A DNA stretch of 8,642 bases from Phycisphaerae bacterium. GTDB lineage: Bacteria > Planctomycetota > Phycisphaerae > UBA1845 > Fen-1342. This document shows, in pieces, positions 1 through 6,437 of the stretch. Positions within the stretch are counted from its first letter, which is position 1. The number at the start of each line of letters is the position of its first letter. The stretch spans positions 1 to 8,642 of the forward strand of contig JAGVEP010000443.1 of assembly GCA_020058145.1 (NCBI GenBank). The letters are read 5' to 3'. The translations under genes were made by a program, and so were the position numbers. The notes under the pieces are model-generated. The model was not told the origin of the DNA and searched no databases. It was given only the letters and a program-made list of their open reading frames with translations.

Positions 1-99
1 CCGGTGTCCTACGGCCGACACGGGGGTCGGCCGCTACATTGCTGTGGCACCGGCTAATAGCCGGTGTCCTACGGCCGACACGGGGGTCGGCCGCTACAT
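1..99 (+). repeat. Tandem REP-like palindromic repeat, 60-bp period, inside the coding frame
   Basis: Bases 1-39 and 61-99 are identical over 39 nt, a 60-bp period with the first copy cut by the window edge. The complete unit (43-98) has two adjacent hairpins: CACCGGCT (48-55) pairs with AGCCGGTG (59-66) around an AAT loop, and CGGCCGAC (72-79) pairs with GTCGGCCG (86-93). The flanks TGTGGC and GCTACA are imperfect inverted ends. This is the same plan as the element at 5421-5486. The period equals 20 codons, so repetition preserves the reading frame and gives GVLRPTRGSAAT twice in the protein. I see no mobility gene; mobilisation by a REP-associated transposase elsewhere would be inference. 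Confidence 0.8.
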
Positions 100-638
100 C
101 CGCAAGTGCGTCCGCAATTTGGCGTCCGCGGCTCGGATGGGTGGTCGTGGGCGTCGTTTTGGTCGGCGCCGTCTTGAACAACGTGACGCTCGGGCGCTTA
201 TGGCAAGCACACAGCCGCTGGTGGTCCGGGCACGGCGTGCCGCTCAGCGTGCTACCTGGGGCGACCGAGGAATTCGCCCGGGAGCAACCGCTGAATCGCG
301 TTCTGCCGCCGGACGCGTATGTGTGGCTGATCGGTGAGGCGCGGGTTTTTTATGTGCGGCCACGCGTCCACTACACCGTGGTTTTCAACCGCGATCCGTG
401 GCTCGCGTACGCCGAAACAGCGACTCCGGAGCAAGCCGTGGCCTGGCTGCGTACCCAAAACGTGACCCATGTGGTATTTTGCTGGTCAGAAATTACGCGG
501 TTGCGCGCGACCTACGGCTTTTCGCCGCTGGTGACGCCGATCTGGGCTGAGTCACTAGCCGGCGCGGGTCTGCGGCGGCTGGAAGTGCCGGAACTCGCGG
601 CCGCGGACGTGGCTGTGTATGCCGTGATGTCGAAATAG
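3..638 (+). CDS. GT39-like membrane glycosyltransferase, C-terminal part (5' end outside window)
   Basis: The frame is open from the left edge (first full codon at 3) to TAG at 636-638, giving 211 visible residues. The TTG at 39 lies inside a repeat and is unlikely to be the true start. Visible residues 1-32 are encoded by the tandem palindromic repeat. Residues about 44-64 form one hydrophobic helix, probably the last membrane segment. About 145 soluble residues follow, with a 'LPPDAYVWLIGEARVFYVRP' stretch and a 'THVVFCWSEI.R....YGF' block. I associate this tail with large planctomycete GT-C (GT39/PMT-like) proteins, which transfer sugars from polyprenyl-phosphate donors outside the membrane; the catalytic N-terminal half is not in the window. 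It is first in a run of four co-directional genes, 22 nt before the next. The family call rests on memory of tail motifs, so it is moderate; the coding call is firmer. Confidence 0.6.
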   Translation, partial: GVLRPTRGSAATLLWHRLIAGVLRPTRGSAATSASASAIWRPRLGWVVVGVVLVGAVLNNVTLGRLWQAHSRWWSGHGVPLSVLPGATEEFAREQPLNRVLPPDAYVWLIGEARVFYVRPRVHYTVVFNRDPWLAYAETATPEQAVAWLRTQNVTHVVFCWSEITRLRATYGFSPLVTPIWAESLAGAGLRRLEVPELAAADVAVYAVMSK

Positions 639-660
639 ACGTGCCTTCGCGGGATTGCGC

Positions 661-1839
661 ATGAAAAAAGGTCCGCTGCGTTGGCTGCTACCCGTCCTCC
701 AATACGGCCTGTGCGCCGTGGCGATTTACTATCTCGCGACGCACGTGGCGTGGTACGACCACGTCCGGCTCAAAGACAGCGGCGACACGTGGTTCCGCAT
801 CGTCGAACGCCAGCCGGAGGGGCTGGTCATTCTGCGCGACGAGCAGCGGACCACGGTTTCATGGGACGAGGTGCGGGTCGTCCACGTGGAGAACCGGGCG
901 GACATCCCGGAAATTGAGCTGGGCATCGCTGCGGTGGTCGCGCGGAGCGACAAGCTCCAAGCCCTGTGGGCCCTGCTGGTTTTTGTGCCCACCCTCCTGC
1001 TGCAAATCGGCCGGCTAGTGGTGATGTTGGCCATTCAGGGCGTCCGCCTGTCGTACTGGTCATCGACTAAGCTCACCGTCGCCGGGAATTTCTTCAATTT
1101 CGCGCTGCCAGGCACGACGGGGGGCGACCTCATCAAGGCGTACTACCTCACACGCTACACGCATCTCAAAACCGAGGCAGTTACGACCGTCTTCCTCGAC
1201 CGGGCGATCGGGCTGTTCGGGCTCGTGCTACTCGCCGGGTTTTCGATCCTCCTGACGCGCGACCCGCAGCAGTTTCGGCAGATGATTCTCAGCCTCGCGA
1301 TCATCTGTGGCATGCTCGCCGCGGGCGCGGTCGTGGTCTTCAGCCGGCGGATGCGGGAACGTCTGCGGCTGCGCGAGCTGGCGGCGCGGCTCCCCATGGG
1401 TGAGCAGATTATCCGCGTCGGACGTGCGACGACGGCGATGCGCCACCACAAGCTGCTCGTGGCGCTCTCGCTGTTGATGACCATGACGCTCCAAGCCATC
1501 TGCATGTTCAGCGCGGGCATCATGGCCTGGGCCCTGGGCATGCAGGGCGACCTGTCGTACTACTTCATCTACGTTTCGATTGGCTTCCTGATCGCCGCCA
1601 TTCCGATCACTCCACCGCAAGCGTTCGGCGTCATGGAGGTGGCGTACATTCAGTTTTTCTGCCGGGGTGATTTGAACAATGACCCGTCGCAGGCGGTCGC
1701 TTTGGCGCTCGCCGTGCGACTGATACAGCTCGTCTGGTCGCTACCCGGATTCCTGGTGCCGCTGCTCGGTGCGCACCTGCCGCGCCGCGAAGAGCTCGCG
1801 GAATTGGAGGCGGCGAGCGCGGCCGCTGAACAGGGATGA
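661..1839 (+). CDS. Lysylphosphatidylglycerol synthase TM-region family (flippase-like) integral membrane protein
   Basis: A 392-residue polytopic membrane protein of the LPG_synthase_TM / UPF0104 family (Pfam PF03706), related to the flippase half of MprF and to AglD-type proteins that handle lipid-linked intermediates. The signature is visible: 'NFFNFALPGTTGGDLIKAYY' at about 143-162, then 'AVTTVFLDRAIGLFGL' at about 173-188, and a late 'PITPPQAFGVMEVAY' at about 315-329. Between helix 1 (about 8-28) and helix 2 (about 101-125) is a roughly 70-residue soluble insert rich in charged and beta-prone residues. ATG 661 is preferred to the in-frame TTG at 655 because ATG is the standard start and the sequence after it (MKKGPLRWLL) looks like a membrane-protein N-terminus; no clear Shine-Dalgarno is seen, so translation may be coupled to the gene 22 nt upstream. 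Its stop overlaps the next start in ATGA (1836-1839). The substrate is unknown; a lipid-linked sugar is inferred from the neighbours. Confidence 0.85.
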   Translation: MKKGPLRWLLPVLQYGLCAVAIYYLATHVAWYDHVRLKDSGDTWFRIVERQPEGLVILRDEQRTTVSWDEVRVVHVENRADIPEIELGIAAVVARSDKLQALWALLVFVPTLLLQIGRLVVMLAIQGVRLSYWSSTKLTVAGNFFNFALPGTTGGDLIKAYYLTRYTHLKTEAVTTVFLDRAIGLFGLVLLAGFSILLTRDPQQFRQMILSLAIICGMLAAGAVVVFSRRMRERLRLRELAARLPMGEQIIRVGRATTAMRHHKLLVALSLLMTMTLQAICMFSAGIMAWALGMQGDLSYYFIYVSIGFLIAAIPITPPQAFGVMEVAYIQFFCRGDLNNDPSQAVALALAVRLIQLVWSLPGFLVPLLGAHLPRREELAELEAASAAAEQG

Positions 1840-3596
1840 ACCCGGCGCCGCAGTCGCGTGCGGGCTTCGCGATGGCCGCCCGCCCCGTGGCAGCGGTCGT
1901 GTCGCTGGCCGCGCTGATCTTCCTATTGCACGGCCGCTGTCTCGACTACGGCCTGTTCATGGACGACTACGCGCATTTCCGCCAATTGCGCGCGTGCGAT
2001 TGGTCGCTGCGCGGGCTTACCGACGCCTGTCGGCTGGAACTTGTGGGCGGCGTCATCGAGCTGTGGTGGTTGCCAGAGACGACGCTCCGGTTCTTCCGGC
2101 CCGTCGCATTTGGCCTGATGAAGCTCGCCTACACGCTGGTGGGCTGGAACCCCGCCGCGATGCACACCGTGTCCTTGGCGTGGCATCTGGCGGCGTGCGT
2201 GCTGCTGATGATCCTGCTGGGGCGCCTGGGTGCGGCGCGCTGGCTGGCGTGGGCCGTCACTGCGCTGTTCGCGATTCACCCGGGGCACGTCGCGACGGTG
2301 CAGTGGATCGCGTGCCAGACGGAACTGATGGTGACCACCTTCCTGCTCGCGGGCACGCTCTGCTTTGGGCGGTTCCGCGGCTGGCCGGGGTTCGGCCACG
2401 GCCTCGCGAGTTCTCCGGGCGGGGCGCGTTGGGCTATCGCCAGCGTGCTCTTTTTCATGCTCGCGCTCGGGTGCCGCGAGAACGCCATCATGTTCCCGCT
2501 GGTCGTCGCTGCCGTTGAGTTTGTCGTGTGGCGCCGGCGGAAGCGATCCGCGCTGGCGCTCTACGGCGTCTTGCTGGTGATTGCGGCGGCTTTCCTCGCG
2601 CTGCGCGCCGCGTCGCTCGGTGGTGCGGGCATTCCGCCGCGGCCGTACGTGGTCTCACCGACCGACCCGGATTTCTTCCGTTTCATCGCGGACAAGTCGC
2701 TCTACACGCTGCTGGGCGAATTCCTGCTGATCCCGTCGGTACCCATCGGCGGGTTGGCGTATTTCCAGGCGCGACCAGTGCTGTTTTATGGCCTCGCGGT
2801 CGTGCCGCTGGCGCTGCTCGTGGTGGCGTGTATCCGCGCGCGACACCGGCCGCTCGAGTGGCTTGGTCCGGCCTGGCTCGTGGGCTTCATGCTGCCGATC
2901 CTGCCGGTGTTTCCGTCGCCACATCACCTGTATCTGCCGGGTGTAGGGTGGGCGATCGTGGCGCTGGTGTTGCTGCGTGACATCAGCCTCGCCGCTCCGC
3001 AGGCGGTGCGCTGGCGGAGACGATTGCGGCTCGCGGCCGGGGTCGGCGCGACCGCCCTAACCGCGGCCGTTTTTGCGGTCGTCACGTACTACTTCAGTCT
3101 CGTGTTCGCGACCGGGCAGGCGGTCGAGGACTGCGTCGCTGAGGAGGTGGTGGCGGCGCCCGGCGGATTGCACGACGGCGATGTGCTTTACATGGCCAAC
3201 CTGCCCGTCGTGGCGCATTACACCAAGCTCGCCGTTGAACAGCGCACCGGCCGCCACGGCCTGCGGGTGCTACCATTGACGTGGTCGCCGCGGCTGCTGG
3301 GTGCGGCGACGCCGAGCGAGCTGCACTGGGCTGACCAGCGCACGCTCGATGTGCGTGTTGTGCAGGATCGCTATTTTGACGGTCCGCTGGGGCTGCTGGT
3401 TCGCGAGGCCACCGGTCGCGACATCCCGGATGAGGTGGATTGCCGCGCCCGGCTGGGCTTTCGCGTCCGCGTGCTCGAGCGTGACACCGCCGGCATCGTG
3501 GCACTGCGGTTTGAATTCGACACTCCGCCGCTTGAGGACGGGCGGCACCTGTTTTGGGGCTCGCGGGCCCGCTGGGCGTGCGAAGTCCGACCGTGA
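1836..3596 (+). CDS. Polytopic GT-C-like membrane protein, putative glycosyltransferase
   Basis: A 586-residue protein with about ten hydrophobic segments in residues 15-420, then a soluble C-terminal domain of about 165 residues. After helix 1 comes an acidic pair, 'GLFMDDYAHFRQ' (Asp43-Asp44), in the first outer loop, where GT-C glycosyltransferases keep their catalytic or metal-binding acids. 'FAIHPGHVATVQWIACQTEL' (145-164) and 'GCRENAIMFPLVV' (212-224) resemble the matching loops of TMTC/GT39-type proteins. The likely role is sugar transfer from a lipid-phosphate donor at the outer face of the membrane; acceptor and product cannot be read from the sequence. The start is fixed by the ATGA overlap with the upstream gene, implying translational coupling, and the next gene begins 6 nt after the stop. 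I do not recognise the C-terminal domain (about 425-586). A non-enzymatic GT-C relative remains possible. Confidence 0.72.
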   Translation: MNPAPQSRAGFAMAARPVAAVVSLAALIFLLHGRCLDYGLFMDDYAHFRQLRACDWSLRGLTDACRLELVGGVIELWWLPETTLRFFRPVAFGLMKLAYTLVGWNPAAMHTVSLAWHLAACVLLMILLGRLGAARWLAWAVTALFAIHPGHVATVQWIACQTELMVTTFLLAGTLCFGRFRGWPGFGHGLASSPGGARWAIASVLFFMLALGCRENAIMFPLVVAAVEFVVWRRRKRSALALYGVLLVIAAAFLALRAASLGGAGIPPRPYVVSPTDPDFFRFIADKSLYTLLGEFLLIPSVPIGGLAYFQARPVLFYGLAVVPLALLVVACIRARHRPLEWLGPAWLVGFMLPILPVFPSPHHLYLPGVGWAIVALVLLRDISLAAPQAVRWRRRLRLAAGVGATALTAAVFAVVTYYFSLVFATGQAVEDCVAEEVVAAPGGLHDGDVLYMANLPVVAHYTKLAVEQRTGRHGLRVLPLTWSPRLLGAATPSELHWADQRTLDVRVVQDRYFDGPLGLLVREATGRDIPDEVDCRARLGFRVRVLERDTAGIVALRFEFDTPPLEDGRHLFWGSRARWACEVRP

Positions 3597-3602
3597 GGCA
3601 AC

Positions 3603-4808
3603 ATGCACGCTGACGACAAGCTGCCGGCCCTGCGAAACATCGAGATTCTGCCCTTCCGGCGGCCGGACGGCGAAATCTACTTCGCGTTGCAAGACCCGGC
3701 CGAATTGAAGGCCCAACCGCTGGCCGTTTCTGCCGCCGCGTACCTGCTGCTTGCCCATCTCGACGGTGAGCATACGCTCGCCGACGTCCAGGCCGCGTTT
3801 CGCAGGCACACGAATATGGAAGTGCCCGTCGAGGAGATACAGAAACTCCTCGCGGCGCTCGACGATGCCCTGCTCCTGGCCAACGAGCGGGCCGCCCAGG
3901 CCGACGCCGCGCGACAGGCGGCGTACCGCGCGGCGCCGGCGCGCGACAATCGCGAGCGGTATCCGGATGCCGCGAACCTCCGCGCGGAATTGGAACGCAT
4001 CCTGGCCAGTGGAGCGGCGGCCCCGGTCGCCGGGGTGCGCGGACTAATCGCACCGCATCTGGATTACGCCCGCGGCGGGCCGTGCTATGCGGATGCGTAT
4101 GCAACGCTGGCGGCGTCCGGATCGGCAGACCGCTACGTGATCCTCGGCACCAACTACTTCGGACGGGCTACGTCCGTAGTAGCCACCGGAAAAGACTTTC
4201 TGACGCCCCTGGGGCTGGTGCCGACCGACCGGAACTTCCTCGCAGGGCTCGAAAGCAGGCTGAACCACTCACTCGCGAACGAGGAAACCGATCACCTGCG
4301 CGAGCACTCGATCGAGCTGCAAGTTCATTTCCTGCAAGTAATTGCAGACGGGAGACCATTCGAGATCGTGCCCGCGCTGTGCCCGGACATATGTGGACCG
4401 ACCGGCACGCGCCCGCAGAGTGGGAACGGCGTCGAGCTGCGCGACTTCGCCGCGGCGCTCGGGGCCGTGAGCGCGGAATCGGAAGGGCGCACGGTCATAA
4501 TCGCGGGTGCCGATTTGAGTCACGTTGGCCAGCGGTTTCAGGATCCCGACCCCACGACTCCCCAGCGGCTCGCCGAGGTAGCACGCTCCGACCAGAGGCT
4601 CCTGAAGCTCCTGGAAGAGCGGAACGAGGATGCCTTCGTGTCGCGCCTGATCGCAACATCAAATGCGACAAGAGTTTGCAGTGCCGGGTGCATCCTGGCG
4701 CTGCTTGTGGCGCTGCCCGGCCGACCGTGCCGAATCCTCAAGTACCACCAAGCCAGCAATGCCCCAGCGGAAACGCACGTCACGTGCGCGGCGGCGGTAG
4801 TCGCGTAG
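3603..4808 (+). CDS. amrB: AmmeMemoRadiSam system protein B (MEMO family) with N-terminal PqqD-like domain
   Basis: A 401-residue protein in two parts. Residues about 5-95 look like a PqqD-type winged-helix (RRE-like) domain: 'FALQDPAEL', 'LSVSAAA'-type helix 'AVSAAAYLLLAHLDG', then 'TLADVQAAF' and a final helix. An Ala-rich linker follows (about 96-140). Residues about 141-401 are the MEMO fold, related to extradiol dioxygenases: 'GLIAPHLDYARGG' (His152), 'ILGTNYFG' (182-187), 'TPLG' (201-204), 'REHSIELQVHFLQ' (233-245), 'AGADLSHVG' (Asp304, His307) and 'TRVCSAG' (Cys359). Compared with MEMO1 ligands His49, His81 and Cys244, the first and last are kept, but the His81 position is Tyr185. The family often sits with AMMECR1 and a radical SAM protein; neither is in this window. 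A GAGG Shine-Dalgarno (3595-3598) overlaps the upstream stop. The biochemical role is not established; the family call is strong. Confidence 0.85.
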   Translation: MHADDKLPALRNIEILPFRRPDGEIYFALQDPAELKAQPLAVSAAAYLLLAHLDGEHTLADVQAAFRRHTNMEVPVEEIQKLLAALDDALLLANERAAQADAARQAAYRAAPARDNRERYPDAANLRAELERILASGAAAPVAGVRGLIAPHLDYARGGPCYADAYATLAASGSADRYVILGTNYFGRATSVVATGKDFLTPLGLVPTDRNFLAGLESRLNHSLANEETDHLREHSIELQVHFLQVIADGRPFEIVPALCPDICGPTGTRPQSGNGVELRDFAAALGAVSAESEGRTVIIAGADLSHVGQRFQDPDPTTPQRLAEVARSDQRLLKLLEERNEDAFVSRLIATSNATRVCSAGCILALLVALPGRPCRILKYHQASNAPAETHVTCAAAVVA

Positions 4809-4832
4809 AGTTCAAAGTCCGCTGCGCACAAA

Positions 4833-4878
4833 AAAAAGGGTCCCGAATGAGCTTGTCGCCGCACTCGGTGACCCTTGC
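4833..4878 (-). terminator. Minus-strand intrinsic terminator-like hairpin
   Basis: Read on the minus strand, AAGGGTC pairs with GACCCTT, extended by CCGAG against TTCGG across a bulge, and the 3' arm runs into about eight T residues. On the + strand the same hairpin has an A-tract before it and no T-tract after it, so it is a poor + strand terminator although it lies just 25-70 nt after the operon stop. No convincing minus-strand gene feeds into it. A minus-strand TATACT lies at 4911-4906 but has no good -35 box. Confidence 0.4.
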
Positions 4879-5059
4879 GCTGGGATGGGCATTTGAAGAG
4901 CTAATAGTATAAACAACCGGGTCGCGCGAAAGTGTCGCGCGGCGGAGGAGAAAAAACGCTTGCGTGCCGCGAATTCACCACTACGCGAGTCCGTGGCATG
5001 TGGCTTGCTAGCGCATGGATTTAGGTGTTTTCTCGCGCGGCGCCGACCGATCAAGGAGA

Positions 5060-5065
5060 TATACT
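5060..5065 (+). promoter_or_regulatory. Candidate -10 box (TATACT) upstream of the structured RNA
   Basis: TATACT differs from the TATAAT consensus at one position and lies in the least GC-rich part of the intergenic region. A start near 5072 would put transcription about 30 nt upstream of the closing stem at 5103. The matching -35 position (about 5037-5042, GCGGCG) is not consensus-like, so this is a weak call on its own. Confidence 0.3.
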
Positions 5066-5102
5066 AAGGACAAATACGGATCGGCCCCTGCGTTGAGCGA
5101 CC

Positions 5103-5288
5103 GGAAGATTTCGTTTGCGAGAACCGATACGCTGAACCCTGGGAGGTCATGACAGCCTACGCCCGACCGAAGCGCCTCCGAGCGTTGGGTTGGGTCGGCG
5201 TGGACCACCCACCTTGAAGTAGGGTTCCAGCAAACCGCTTCCACCGCCAATCGCGGAGGTTGATTCGAATCTCGCGACGGAGATTCCC
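5103..5288 (+). ncRNA. Candidate structured non-coding RNA, possibly 6S RNA
   Basis: This stretch folds by eye into a closed RNA of about 185 nt. The closing stem pairs 5103-5116 with 5276-5288 (with wobble pairs, mismatches and a bulge), GCGAGA (5117-5122) with TCTCGC (5270-5275), and CGA (5125-5127 region) with TCG beyond a small internal loop. Inside are a long hairpin (5157-5168 with 5193-5203, one bulge), a hairpin GGA..ACCC / GGGT.TCC (5202-5227), and CCaCCGC / GCGGaGG (5241-5247 with 5253-5259). An intrinsic terminator follows directly, and a TATACT box lies about 40 nt upstream. The length, the single long closing stem around an open centre, the CACCTTGAA..AGGGTTC-like stretch (5210-5226) and the GGAGATTCCC end recall enterobacterial 6S RNA from memory. 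I could not align it, and the extra hairpins may point to another RNA or to a regulated leader. Structure is more certain than identity. Confidence 0.45.
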
Positions 5289-5320
5289 GCCTCGGCGTGG
5301 AATTCTCCGTCGCGTTTTTT
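5273..5320 (+). terminator. Strong intrinsic terminator after the structured RNA
   Basis: CGCGACGGAGA (5273-5283) pairs perfectly with TCTCCGTCGCG (5304-5314). TTCC (5284-5287) pairs with GGAA (5299-5302) across one bulged T, and six T residues follow (5315-5320). The 5' arm is also the 3' strand of the RNA closing stem, so the two folds exclude each other. That fits either processing of a stand-alone RNA or an attenuator. Confidence 0.8.
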
Positions 5321-5420
5321 GCAGGGGTTCGGCCTCCCCAACGGACTCTTCTTCGGCGTAGCGCTGGACAGCCCGCGAGTTTTCGCGGACACTTAGGTAG
5401 CAAGAACGCATCCCGCAACC

Positions 5421-5486
5421 TGTGGCACAGGCTGCCAGCCTGTGGTTTCACCGGCAGGATGCCACCGGCAAGATGCCGGTGCCACA
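5421..5486. repeat. REP-like double palindrome (planctomycete dispersed repeat type)
   Basis: The outer inverted repeat is TGTGGCAC (5421-5428) and GTGCCACA (5479-5486). Inside are two hairpins with 3-nt loops: CACAGGCT (5426-5433) with AGCCTGTG (5437-5444), and CACCGGCA (5463-5470) with TGCCGGTG (5474-5481). A 14-nt near-tandem copy, CACCGGCAGGATGC at 5449-5462, precedes the second hairpin. I know this class as abundant intergenic palindromes in planctomycete genomes; copy number here cannot be judged from one window. It is not followed by a T-tract, so it is not a classical terminator. Confidence 0.75.
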
Positions 5487-5514
5487 TCAAGTTGTGGGAT
5501 AGCCTCTAGGTTAC

Positions 5515-5544
5515 GGCGCCCCTGCGTTGGCCGCTCGGGGGCGT
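5515..5544. repeat. Short GC-rich inverted repeat
   Basis: CGCCCC (5517-5522) pairs with GGGGCG (5538-5543), extendable by a G:T pair, around a 15-nt loop. It lies between the REP-like element and the methyltransferase gene. No function can be read from the sequence. Confidence 0.35.
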
Positions 5545-5565
5545 CTCTGATTCCAGTGGAGGAAT

Positions 5566-5604
5566 GGGGCGGCCCGGGTTGCCGTAATAGGTCCGGGTCG
5601 CCCC
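5566..5604 (+). other. 12-bp GC-rich hairpin upstream of the methyltransferase gene
   Basis: GGGGCGGCCCGG (5566-5577) pairs with CCGGGTCGCCCC (5593-5604) with one G:T wobble and a 15-nt loop. The bases after it (CCGTGCTTTATT) hold only a short interrupted T stretch, so termination on the + strand would be weak. It could isolate the methyltransferase gene from upstream transcription or be part of its leader. Confidence 0.4.
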
Positions 5605-5661
5605 CCGTGCTTTATTAGGGCCGAGTCGCCGAGCGCCGCGTCCGGTGCGCGAGGTCGTGGC

Positions 5662-6426
5662 ATGTCACGGGTTGCAGAGCCGAAAAAATCGGGCTACGCG
5701 TGGGACCCCGAGACCCTGCGCACTCCGCACACCCGGCCGGACAAGGCGGACCGGGTGCAGACCATGTTCGACGCCATCGCGCCGACCTATGAGCGCTTCA
5801 ATACCGCGGCGACGCTCGGGCGTGATGCCCACTGGCGACGGTCCGCCGTGGCCGCGGCGCAGGTCCGCACGGGCGACGTCATCGTCGACATCTGCTGCGG
5901 CACGGGGGATATGATCCGGACATTCGCCGGTGCGGAGCCACGGCCCAAACTGATTGTCGGGGTCGATTTTTCCGGCGGGATGCTGGCACACGCCGGTCTG
6001 GACCGCGTGCGGACGCCGGTACAACTGGTCCGCGCTGACGCTCTGCGGCTGCCGTTGGCGGACGCGACCGCCGACGTAATCAGTTGCACGTTTGGCGTAC
6101 GCAACTTCGCCGTGCTGCAAGCGGGCCTGGATGAGATTGCGCGGATCGCGCGGCCTGGCGCGCGCGTGGTCATCCTGGAGTTCGCGACGCCGGAGAATCC
6201 ACTGCTGCGGTGGGCTCACGATGTGTATTGCCGAAACGTGCTGCCGTGGCTGGGGAGCTGGATCAGCGGGGACCGCAGCGGTGCGTACCGCTACCTGCCG
6301 CGGTCGATCCAAACGTTCGAGACGACGCGGGGCATGATCGGGCGGCTGGAGGGGGCGGGGTTTTCGAGCGTCGACGCCAAGCGCATGAATTTGGGGGGGG
6401 TGGTGCTGTATCGGGGGGTGAGGTAG
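5662..6426 (+). CDS. ubiE: Demethylmenaquinone / ubiquinone methyltransferase (UbiE/MenG family)
   Basis: A 254-residue class I SAM-dependent methyltransferase that C-methylates the quinone ring in the last step of menaquinone synthesis (UbiE also acts in ubiquinone synthesis). Family marks run in order: 'MFDAIAPTYERFN' (35-47), SAM-binding motif I 'IVDICCGTGDM' (74-84), 'VGVDFSGGML' (99-108), 'RADALRLPLAD' (124-134), 'SCTFGVRNF' (141-149), 'ILEFATPENP' (171-180) and the UbiE/MenG-specific 'ISGDRSGAYRYLPRSIQTF' (201-219). Length is close to the family norm, with an N-terminal extension of about 30 residues. ATG 5662 follows GAGGT (5651-5655) at suitable spacing. Planctomycetes generally use menaquinone, so menG is probably the functional name. 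The gene stands alone, between hairpin-rich intergenic regions. Confidence 0.93.
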   Translation: MSRVAEPKKSGYAWDPETLRTPHTRPDKADRVQTMFDAIAPTYERFNTAATLGRDAHWRRSAVAAAQVRTGDVIVDICCGTGDMIRTFAGAEPRPKLIVGVDFSGGMLAHAGLDRVRTPVQLVRADALRLPLADATADVISCTFGVRNFAVLQAGLDEIARIARPGARVVILEFATPENPLLRWAHDVYCRNVLPWLGSWISGDRSGAYRYLPRSIQTFETTRGMIGRLEGAGFSSVDAKRMNLGGVVLYRGVR

Positions 6427-6437
6427 TCGCCCCCGTC

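Noticed and set aside
1..99. CRISPR-like array at the left edge
   Set aside because: Only two copies are seen, the 21-nt interval is itself part of a palindromic unit, and the repeat is in frame with a protein. No cas genes are present.
3094..4104. Minus-strand open frame (336 codons) across the GT-C and MEMO genes
   Set aside because: It spans two well-supported + strand genes, and the product is Arg/Pro/Ala-rich as expected for a GC shadow frame.
5149..5217. 22-codon + strand frame with a GGGAGG just upstream
   Set aside because: The Shine-Dalgarno spacing (2 nt) is too short, and the frame lies inside paired segments of the candidate RNA. The peptide does not end like a tmRNA tag, so neither a leader peptide nor tmRNA is supported.
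5258..5280. TTCGAATC segment resembling a tRNA T-loop
   Set aside because: The flanking bases do not form a T-arm, and there are no matching D-arm, anticodon arm or CCA-side acceptor. It is a short palindrome (GATTCGAATC) in the RNA closing stem region.
5008..5490. Minus-strand open frame (160 codons) in the intergenic region
   Set aside because: It overlaps the structured RNA, its terminator and the REP-like palindrome. There is no ribosome site or recognisable protein feature.
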